Shown here: positions 33,370-39,328 of the stretch, piece by piece
Position numbering within the stretch: position 1 is the stretch's first letter
How the letters are laid out: every line of letters begins with the position of its first letter
Assembly (NCBI GenBank): GCA_030427965.1
Contig: JAUICD010000032.1
Span: forward strand, 1-39,328
DNA length: 39,328 nucleotides
Direction of reading: 5' to 3'
DNA from: Bdellovibrionia bacterium
Lineage (GTDB): Bacteria > Bdellovibrionota > Bdellovibrionia > Bdellovibrionales > JAUICD01
Program-made: the position numbers and the translations under genes
The notes under the pieces: model-generated
Seen by the model: the letters and a program-made list of their open reading frames with translations, nothing else
The model's database searches: none
What the model was told of the DNA's origin: nothing

Positions 33370-35406
33370 TTGGATAGTCTCGTTAAAGATATTGCTTTGG
33401 TTCTTGGGGTTGCGGCAATTACTAGTGCAATTTCTCGACGTTTAAAGCTTCCAACTGTTCTTGGATATATGGCAGCTGGCCTTGTTATTGGTCCCTATAT
33501 TCCCATACCACTATTTGCAGATCATCACCGTGTAGAAAGCCTTTCAGAATTTGGGGTAGTTCTGGTTATGTTTTCAGTAGGTCTAGAATTTAGGATAAAG
33601 AATTTTTTAAAAGTTCTTCCAACATCAGCATTAACAGCATTATTAGAAATTTTCACGATGGGAATGCTGGGAACTATTTTAGGTCGATTTTTTGGGTGGT
33701 CAAATATTCAGTCGATCTTTTTAGGAGGCGCCCTTGCGATTTCTTCTACTATGATAGTAAGTAAAATTTTCGAAGAACGACCTCCTAGTCCCAAAATTCG
33801 TCAACATGTCTTTGGTATTTTAATAGTTCAGGATATTTTTGCAATAATTCTCCTTACTGTATTTGGTACACTTGCTGTCAGCTCCAACTTACAAATGGAT
33901 AGTATTTTGCCAACTATGCTAAAATTATTAACTACTCTGTTTATTTCAATGGTAGTTGGATTATTTGTTATTCCTAGATTTATTAGGTTTGTGGCAGTTC
34001 AAAAAAACAATGAAGTTTTAACAATAGTCGCGATAGGAATATGTTTTTCATTAGCCCTATTAGTTGAACAAATGGGGTTTTCTGTTGCGCTGGGGGCCTT
34101 TTTAGCGGGAATACTTGTATCAGAAAGTGGTGAGGGCAATAATATCGAAGACCTTACTAAATCTCTGAAGGATGTTTTTGTAGCTATTTTCTTTGTTTCG
34201 GTTGGAATGTCCGTCAACCCCTCTGTAGCACTTGATGTGCTTCCTTTCTCTCTAATTTTGAGTCTATCTATTATTATTTTTCAGTTTGGGGTGGTATTCT
34301 TGGGGGGAGTGCTCTCCGGCGTAGGGTTACAAAAATCAGCTATTTCGTCACTTGCTCTTGGGCAGATTGGCGAGTTTTCCTTTATCATTTCAGCAATTGG
34401 CTTTTCGGCAGGTTTGGTGGATCAAAAATTTCAGGCGGTTATTGTATCTGTAGCCGTTCTTACTTCTTTATCGACCCCTCTTTTATGGGCTAGATCTGAT
34501 AGAATATCAAATTATTTAACGAGTAAACTTCCAAATAGAATGCGAGTTGTTATTGGTCTGTATGAAACTTGGTTTGAAAAAATTAACAACGAGAATAAAG
34601 TTTCTGGAGTTTCTGTATTTGGCATTCCTAAAAGAATTGTTTTTTCAATTTTTGTTGATGCAATTCTTTTGATAATACTTCCGCCTATTTTGTTGAGATA
34701 CCTTCCTAGCTTATTTGAAGGCTTTGTCAAGAATACTAAGTACAGTTATTTGGAGAATTCAATAACATTCGTAGTGATTAGTTTGATATTTGTTCCGATT
34801 TTGATTGGTCTAATTAAGAATATATCTCGATTAAATATTCTGGTTTCCGATAGATTGTTCTCTGACAGTGAAGAGGTGCGGGAGAAGGTTCCAGCTAGGA
34901 GGTTATTTTCAGTGACTGTCTGGGCAATAATGTTTTTGCTTATAGCCCCGGCGGCAGCGTCAGTGCTAGGCGCTTTCGTTGGCACAGACATTTTCTGGAT
35001 TTTGTTATTAATAGTGTTTATATTGATTATGATTTATATTTGGAGGAGTGCTGGTAGCTTTACTAATAACTTTGAAAGTGGAAGCGCAACAATTGAAAGC
35101 GTGCTCAGACAACAAACATTTCCGTCAGGCAAGAAGTCTGTTGATATTCCAGGCCTTGAAGATCTTATGAGAATTGATATTGAGAATAAAAATTTGATTG
35201 GAAAATCAGTAGCAGATTTAAATCTAAGAAATTCTACAGGGGTTACTATTGTTGCTATTGAGCGAGAAAACAGGAGAATGCTTTTTCCTGGGCACCAAGA
35301 AGTGTTTCAAAAAAATGACATCTTGTTCGTTTGGGGAAGTCAAACGTCCAAAGAAAAGTGTAAGCAGTATATTTCTGAATATCCAAATATTTTAATACCG
35401 GAGTAG
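33370..35406 (+). CDS. Kef/CPA2-type cation:proton antiporter with C-terminal RCK_C domain
   Basis: A 678-aa membrane protein of the monovalent cation:proton antiporter-2 family. The first 380 residues carry the Na/H-exchanger domain: RRLKLPTVLGYMAAGLVIGPY, FGVVLVMFSVGLEF, GGALAISSTMIVSK, VLIVQD-like ILIVQDIFAI, and FLAGILVSES. A second hydrophobic region (about 425-565) with four or more spans is extra compared with minimal KefB. The end (about 590-675) is a TrkA-C/RCK_C fold, without the KefB Rossmann RCK_N part. It probably exports K+ or Na+ under ligand control. I choose the TTG at 33370 because GGAG sits eight bases upstream; the TTG at 33364 is too close to it. The lipoprotein gene at 35410 follows at four bases. 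Confidence 0.88.
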   Translation: MDSLVKDIALVLGVAAITSAISRRLKLPTVLGYMAAGLVIGPYIPIPLFADHHRVESLSEFGVVLVMFSVGLEFRIKNFLKVLPTSALTALLEIFTMGMLGTILGRFFGWSNIQSIFLGGALAISSTMIVSKIFEERPPSPKIRQHVFGILIVQDIFAIILLTVFGTLAVSSNLQMDSILPTMLKLLTTLFISMVVGLFVIPRFIRFVAVQKNNEVLTIVAIGICFSLALLVEQMGFSVALGAFLAGILVSESGEGNNIEDLTKSLKDVFVAIFFVSVGMSVNPSVALDVLPFSLILSLSIIIFQFGVVFLGGVLSGVGLQKSAISSLALGQIGEFSFIISAIGFSAGLVDQKFQAVIVSVAVLTSLSTPLLWARSDRISNYLTSKLPNRMRVVIGLYETWFEKINNENKVSGVSVFGIPKRIVFSIFVDAILLIILPPILLRYLPSLFEGFVKNTKYSYLENSITFVVISLIFVPILIGLIKNISRLNILVSDRLFSDSEEVREKVPARRLFSVTVWAIMFLLIAPAAASVLGAFVGTDIFWILLLIVFILIMIYIWRSAGSFTNNFESGSATIESVLRQQTFPSGKKSVDIPGLEDLMRIDIENKNLIGKSVADLNLRNSTGVTIVAIERENRRMLFPGHQEVFQKNDILFVWGSQTSKEKCKQYISEYPNILIPE

Positions 35407-35409
35407 AAT

Positions 35410-35946
35410 ATGAGTAGAAGCATAAAACAGATAGGACTTATAAGCTTGTTTTTGATGATTGGTGGATGCAAAGACATAAGGTCCTTAAGTAATCCTGATA
35501 TTCCAACAGCAGAAAATTTTATTCCGTTGAAAAATGTTCCAACAAGGCTAGTTCATTCTCAAATTGTGTATGTGCCTATCTACTCTTCCATACAACGTCA
35601 ACTTGATAGACTAAACCATCTCGCTTCAATTTTAAGTATTAGGAATATTTCTCCTGATGACTCCATAATTATATCTAGGATTGAGTACTATGATACAAAT
35701 GGTAAACTTTTAAAGAGATTTATTGAAAAGCCATTTAAGTTGGACAAGATGTCATCTAAAGATTTTTTAGTTCCTCAAGTCGATATTTCTGGGGGCTCTG
35801 GAGCTAATTTTATTGTAAAGTGGGAAACAGATAAAAAAGTGCCTTCGCCATTGATTGAATCAGTAATGATAGGAAACTTTGGACCACAGGGGTTTGCCTT
35901 CTCATCGAGAGGCAAGGAAATTGAAGCAAAATTTGGCCAGAAATAA
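35410..35946 (+). CDS. DUF3124-like lipoprotein
   Basis: A 178-aa protein with a lipoprotein signal (LISLFLMIGGC, Cys20), so it is tethered in the envelope. The mature part has the DUF3124 blocks VPIYSSI, LSIRNIS, RIEYYDTNGKLLKRF, SGGSGANFIVKWE, PLIESVMIG and FSSRGKEIE. It differs from the paralogue at 32663 mainly in its N-terminal anchor. GGAG for its ATG lies at the very end of the antiporter gene, and the gap is four bases, so expression is linked to the antiporter. A role as a periplasmic accessory to cation transport is inference from this arrangement. Confidence 0.85.
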   Translation: MSRSIKQIGLISLFLMIGGCKDIRSLSNPDIPTAENFIPLKNVPTRLVHSQIVYVPIYSSIQRQLDRLNHLASILSIRNISPDDSIIISRIEYYDTNGKLLKRFIEKPFKLDKMSSKDFLVPQVDISGGSGANFIVKWETDKKVPSPLIESVMIGNFGPQGFAFSSRGKEIEAKFGQK

Positions 35947-36001
35947 GAGAAAAGAGAAAAAATTTTGGTAGCGATATAACTTTAAATTGGAACGGAGTAT
36001 C

Positions 36002-36346
36002 ATGAAAACTTTGATACAAATGGGATCTAGATTCTCTTTTGGTAGAGATGTTTTCTTAAAGTTTTGTGCCCTTTGTTTTCTCATGTCTCTATGTTTCCAT
36101 GGGCTTCCAGTTGAAAAAAATAACCCTGATAAAGGCTCTATTACGTGTTCATGTTCTTTATCCCTATCGCCGATCACCTTTCTTGAAATTGGCAAAATAG
36201 AAGAAAAAGGAAGTGAAGATTCCTCATTCTTTAAAGCAAAAATCTTGCCAATATATCTTACTCACCACCTTGGTGCTTGCTCAGGACATTGTGAAGTTTA
36301 TCAACCAACTTGTCTGTATAAACTCTTCTGCTCCTTTCTAATATGA
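36002..36346 (+). CDS. Small Cys-rich probable exported protein
   Basis: I do not recognise a family. GGAG lies about six bases before the ATG at 36002, and the frame gives 114 residues; an upstream TTG at 35987 lacks this. A basic N-terminus and a hydrophobic segment (FLKFCALCFLMSLCFHGL) suggest a signal peptide or anchor. The rest has six Cys, including TCSCS and the terminal GACSGHCEVYQPTCLYKLFC. The gene follows the DUF3124 lipoprotein after 55 bases and precedes the 41-aa membrane protein. Nearby redoxin and DsbD genes would fit a protein needing thiol control, but that is inference. A chance ORF is possible. Confidence 0.5.
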   Translation: MKTLIQMGSRFSFGRDVFLKFCALCFLMSLCFHGLPVEKNNPDKGSITCSCSLSLSPITFLEIGKIEEKGSEDSSFFKAKILPIYLTHHLGACSGHCEVYQPTCLYKLFCSFLI

Positions 36347-36395
36347 GATTATGAGTTCTATTTTCTCAAAATCACAAATTTAAAGGAGATATAAC

Positions 36396-36521
36396 ATGTC
36401 TGATAACGGTATAATTGTAACAATGTTGATCGTTTTAATCCCATTTACACTTTGGTTAAAGAGAGCATTTGATGGATCGAACACGGATGATTCGAAAAAA
36501 TCTAATAATTTTGAAGAATAG
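36396..36521 (+). CDS. 41-aa single-span membrane protein
   Basis: Read directly from the DNA: AAAGGAGAT precedes an ATG by six bases and opens 41 codons. Residues 6-23 form a hydrophobic span (IIVTMLIVLIPFTLWLK), and the remainder is an acidic, Asn/Ser-rich tail (DGSNTDDSKKSNNFEE). The topology resembles small accessory subunits of membrane complexes, yet it is not near the cbb3 genes. It stands alone between the Cys-rich gene (50 bases upstream) and the redoxin-DsbD pair on the other strand. The strong ribosome site and clean topology make it a likely real microprotein; function unknown. Confidence 0.6.
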   Translation: MSDNGIIVTMLIVLIPFTLWLKRAFDGSNTDDSKKSNNFEE

Positions 36522-36610
36522 CCTTCATAACTCTCGACGACTTGAAGAAATAAAACGTTTCCGGGTTAATGGTGGGTAATAATTCGCATTCAAAGATTAC
36601 GCATGTATCA

Positions 36611-36637
36611 AATTAGGGGGAGTATTTCCCCCTAATT
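36611..36637. terminator. Perfect 10-bp hairpin between convergent genes
   Basis: AATTAGGGGG and CCCCCTAATT form a perfect ten-base stem with a seven-base loop. It lies about 90 bases after the 41-aa gene and about 90 bases after the convergent redoxin gene. Neither strand shows a good T-run after the stem, so it may be a weak bidirectional terminator, an mRNA 3' end stabiliser or a protein site. Confidence 0.4.
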
Positions 36638-36725
36638 GTGGTGCGTAGTGAGGGGCTGTTCGGTCAATGTTTCGACAAGGTTTATTGTGCACAAAATTTG
36701 ATACTACTGAAACTCAAAAAACAAA

Positions 36726-37328
36726 TTAATTATATTTCACACTGCATCCATAGGGCTTGCTAAATGATTTCGTAACATTTTTTCCACTCATTGCTTGATC
36801 TAGTGCTGTTGATACATAGTTTTTTGCTGATGGAATTGTTTTTGGATCTGATGAGTCATTGTTGTCCATTGCCCCTGCATAAATCACATAGCCTTCAGGG
36901 TTTATAATAAATATATGGGGCGTAGTTTTTGCTCCGTATGCTCTTCCCATATTCCCATCTGAATCAAGTAATAGAGCAGTAGAATAAAGTTTTTCTTCAA
37001 AATGTTTTTTTGCTTTACTAGGTTCGATATATCCCTGTTTACCTTTTGCTGAAGTTGAAACAGTTAACCATTGAACATTTTTAGAGGTATATTTTTTCTG
37101 AAGATTCTGCATATTGTTTGAGCCATAATGTTTTTTTACATAAGGGCAGTCTTCATTATACCATTCGAGAACAAGCCATTTTCCTTTATAATCATCGAGG
37201 CTATGTGTTTTTCCTGATTGGTCAAGTTCATTAAAAGAAGGAGCTTTTTCTCCAACTGTGATTTCATTTGAATCAGTAAATCCGGCGACATTTATAAAAA
37301 AGATAGCAATTGCAATTACAACTCTCAT
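36726..37328 (-). CDS. Periplasmic redoxin (thioredoxin-like, AhpC/TSA-type) protein
   Basis: The 200-aa protein has a signal peptide (MRVVIAIAIFFINVAGF) and a redoxin domain. VGEKAPSFNELDQSGKTHSL starts the fold, LEWYNEDCPYVKKHY holds the active-site Cys61, and AKTTPHIFII contains the cis-Pro. The usual CxxC is reduced to Cys-Pro-Tyr-Val, leaving one active Cys, with a second Cys far away in the terminal KPYGCSVKY (Cys196). This is the pattern of a family of redoxins where one or two Cys act in peroxide or thiol chemistry. The start overlaps the dsbD stop by four bases, so it is co-made with its probable reductant. Confidence 0.85.
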   Translation of the reverse strand: MRVVIAIAIFFINVAGFTDSNEITVGEKAPSFNELDQSGKTHSLDDYKGKWLVLEWYNEDCPYVKKHYGSNNMQNLQKKYTSKNVQWLTVSTSAKGKQGYIEPSKAKKHFEEKLYSTALLLDSDGNMGRAYGAKTTPHIFIINPEGYVIYAGAMDNNDSSDPKTIPSAKNYVSTALDQAMSGKNVTKSFSKPYGCSVKYN

Positions 37329-39313
37329 TTTTTATCTCCTTTTTTAAACAATTCGATTATCATTTTTTTAGTTAAAAGTTCTGGCAATATTTTAGCAGAA
37401 CTTCCATTTCTATCATAGAAAACATACAAAGGGACAGAATTCCTTCTAAAACTAGCGAGGGTCTCTGTTATGTTTTTATCATAATTTGTCCAATCCGCCC
37501 TTACAAGATAAACTCTATTTTTTTTAAATAAGTCTATTATTTCTTTTGTTTCCAAAACGGTCTTTTTGTTTACTTGGCAGGTGATGCACCATGAAGCGGT
37601 GAAATCTATAAATACGGGATATGTTTTTAAATTTTTAGCTATTTCAGATTCATTATAATCCGTCCAAAGAGAGATATCTTGCTTGGCATCAGGTGTTTTC
37701 ATCTTATTGATTTTTTGAGCTCCCCAAAAAGGTATTAAAAGTACCAAGCCAAGTCCGAATAATTTGATGATTGTATTCCTATACTGGAGGTTTGTTAGCC
37801 AAATTCCTAACGCAAATACTAAACAAGTTCCTAAACTTAAAAAAACAGCATCAATGCCTTTTTGATGAGAAAGTATCCAAAAGAGCCAAATACATGTTGC
37901 AAACAGAGGAAATGCGAACAACTGTCTTACTAAGATCATCCAACGTCCAGGACGGGGAAGGCGTTCAATTAAGCCAGGGTAATAAGCTAATAAAACCATC
38001 GGAACAGCAAATCCTATTCCAAGAAATAGAAATACAGTCAAAGACTGCCAGGCTGGTAAAAGAAGTGTCAAACCGAGAGCTGAACCCATAAAAGGGGCAG
38101 TACAGGGGCTTGCGACAAGAACGGCTAAGATGCCAACTCCAAAATCCCCTGATAGCCATCTATGGGAAGAGAGAGCACTAGTTATTCTCGGAAAAATGCT
38201 GGAAAACTCAAAAGCTCCTAAAAAATTAAGGCCTACTCCAAAGAAAAGTAACGACAATAAATAAACCAACCAAGGGTGTTGGAGTTGAAAGCCCCATCCT
38301 AATGATTCTCCTGAAAATCTTAAGAACATTAGCATTCCGCCAATGATTAGGAATGTTGTAATTACTCCAGCACCATAGGCACGGCTTGATTTTCTGATAC
38401 TTTTAACTTTTCCTTCCTTTACAAAACTAAAAACCTTTAGGCTTAATATGGGAAAAACACATGGCATTAAGTTTAGGAGTAGGCCACCTAAAAAAGCCAA
38501 AAAAAGTGCCATAGAATAATTGGAAGTCGAAGTTTTTGGAACAACTCCCTTTGAAAAGGAAATCACAGATCCATCATTTTTGTGCAAAGCAAAAACAAAT
38601 CGCTCTTCTTCTTCAATAAATGAATTTTTTGAATAAGGAACGGAAAAGTGAAGAGACTTGTTCGTTAAACTCACATTTGGTTGTTTTGATAAAAATACAG
38701 AACCATTTTCAGGATAGACAAACGCATTCTTGATTTCAGTTAGGATTTTGTCACTCTTAGGCTTTAGACTAAACTGAAACAATCCATTTTCTTTTTCAAC
38801 ATACTGAGTCTCCCAAACTTTGGAATCAGGGATTGGAACCCTGCTTTTAAACTTATCAAAAATCTTCTTATGAACTCTCACGGTACTCTCATCGATAACA
38901 ATTTCGGCAAATCCAGGAATACACTCAACTTTGCAAACAAGCCACTCGAGGCTTAAGATTGGGCTAGGCTTATCAAAAACAACATCTAAAAATAGAATAA
39001 CTTCTTTGCTGTATCCGAAATTAGTAAAATCTCCAACAGGGATTCTTTCTGGGTATGGCCACTGAACAGAGTTAATGGATCCATTTGAAAGTTTGAATTT
39101 AGGTGCGGCTCCTGAATCTCCAGGGTTTTTCCAATAAATATGCCACTCGGGGTCTATTTGAAAATAAACTCCAAGTACAAAGTTATTAGAAAGCGTTTTA
39201 TTTTCTGATATTAATTCAACTCTGACGTGATTGTCTTTAACAACGAATGCTTCCGATGTAAAAGCAAAAAATAAAATCATAAAGACAAATGGGTAGCAAA
39301 TACTTTTGATCAA
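37325..39313 (-). CDS. dsbD: DsbD/ScsB-type thiol:disulfide transporter
   Basis: It moves electrons from cytoplasmic thioredoxin across the inner membrane to periplasmic thiols. The 662-aa protein has a signal peptide and an N-terminal domain (about 22-250) of the ScsB kind, with LVCKVECIPG holding a Cys pair. A CcdA-like membrane part (about 265-525) has the redox cysteines in NLMPCVFPIL and ASPCTAPF. A C-terminal thioredoxin domain carries WCITC (Cys576, Cys579). All three redox pairs are present. The TTG start at 39313 has AAGGA upstream, an in-frame stop lies just before, and it gives a sensible signal sequence. It overlaps the redoxin start by four bases; together they form a reducing pathway. 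Confidence 0.93.
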   Translation of the reverse strand: MIKSICYPFVFMILFFAFTSEAFVVKDNHVRVELISENKTLSNNFVLGVYFQIDPEWHIYWKNPGDSGAAPKFKLSNGSINSVQWPYPERIPVGDFTNFGYSKEVILFLDVVFDKPSPILSLEWLVCKVECIPGFAEIVIDESTVRVHKKIFDKFKSRVPIPDSKVWETQYVEKENGLFQFSLKPKSDKILTEIKNAFVYPENGSVFLSKQPNVSLTNKSLHFSVPYSKNSFIEEEERFVFALHKNDGSVISFSKGVVPKTSTSNYSMALFLAFLGGLLLNLMPCVFPILSLKVFSFVKEGKVKSIRKSSRAYGAGVITTFLIIGGMLMFLRFSGESLGWGFQLQHPWLVYLLSLLFFGVGLNFLGAFEFSSIFPRITSALSSHRWLSGDFGVGILAVLVASPCTAPFMGSALGLTLLLPAWQSLTVFLFLGIGFAVPMVLLAYYPGLIERLPRPGRWMILVRQLFAFPLFATCIWLFWILSHQKGIDAVFLSLGTCLVFALGIWLTNLQYRNTIIKLFGLGLVLLIPFWGAQKINKMKTPDAKQDISLWTDYNESEIAKNLKTYPVFIDFTASWCITCQVNKKTVLETKEIIDLFKKNRVYLVRADWTNYDKNITETLASFRRNSVPLYVFYDRNGSSAKILPELLTKKMIIELFKKGDKK

Positions 39314-39328
39314 CTTAGTCTTTCCTTA

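Noticed and set aside
1..39328. Mobile elements, CRISPR arrays, restriction-modification or phage genes, tRNA and rRNA
   Set aside because: No transposase, integrase, direct-repeat array or RNA gene pattern was recognised on either strand.

Overview
The window reads as a chromosomal segment of an AT-rich Gram-negative bacterium. Several features fit a Bdellovibrio-like or wider 'Oligoflexia' (former Deltaproteobacteria) lineage: many secreted or lipoprotein genes of unknown function, frequent TTG and GTG starts, a fused CcoN-CcoO oxidase subunit, and a lipoprotein NirK carrying a C-terminal cytochrome c. The lineage is an inference from gene content only. I see no phage, insertion sequence, CRISPR array, rRNA or tRNA.

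Layout. 1-948: the end of a haemolysin III/PAQR-type membrane protein and a PlsC-like acyltransferase. 966-4688: divergent PEP carboxylase and type II NADH dehydrogenase. 4691-5814: a bidirectional terminator, a cold-shock protein with a visible promoter, and a MOSC protein. 5849-14739: an unknown membrane protein, a 1415-aa MASE1-CHASE hybrid histidine kinase with receiver and Hpt domains, a nucleotidyltransferase-like protein, a large secreted protein of unknown function, and a 60-aa protein.

14763-24666 is a copper and microaerobic/denitrification respiration block. On the minus strand lies a tightly coupled cbb3 oxidase operon, ccoI-ccoS-ccoNO-ccoQ-ccoP-ccoG. On the plus strand lies nirK-cytc, a nirV-like gene and a SCO-like gene. 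A small XRE regulator with a terminal CxxC sits between the two arms, flanked by related GC-rich inverted repeats. CcoI and CcoG handle copper for cbb3, the SCO protein may handle copper for NirK or cbb3, and both enzymes accept electrons in the periplasm. NDH-2 at 3417 would be a quinone-reducing entry point.

25115-28629: two translationally coupled genes for exported coiled-coil proteins that look like diverged tandem duplicates and share an unusual hydrophobic C-terminal tail. 28987-30057: dsbB-dsbA disulfide-forming pair, convergent with an M23 peptidase. 31174-32507: a zinc-ribbon microprotein coupled to an AlaDH/PNT-type enzyme resembling N5-(carboxyethyl)ornithine synthase. 32663-35946: a Kef-type antiporter bracketed by two DUF3124-like proteins. 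36002-39313: a Cys-rich small exported protein, a 41-aa single-membrane-span protein, and a redoxin-DsbD pair that would carry reducing power to the periplasm.

The most promising uncharacterised units are the tandem coiled-coil pair with the shared tail, the DUF3124-Kef-DUF3124 cassette, and the XRE/inverted-repeat control region between cbb3 and NirK. Four genes or candidate genes were read directly from the DNA or had their starts revised: ccoS (58 aa), the 41-aa membrane protein, a possible 34-aa ORF at 24920, and revised starts for several others.
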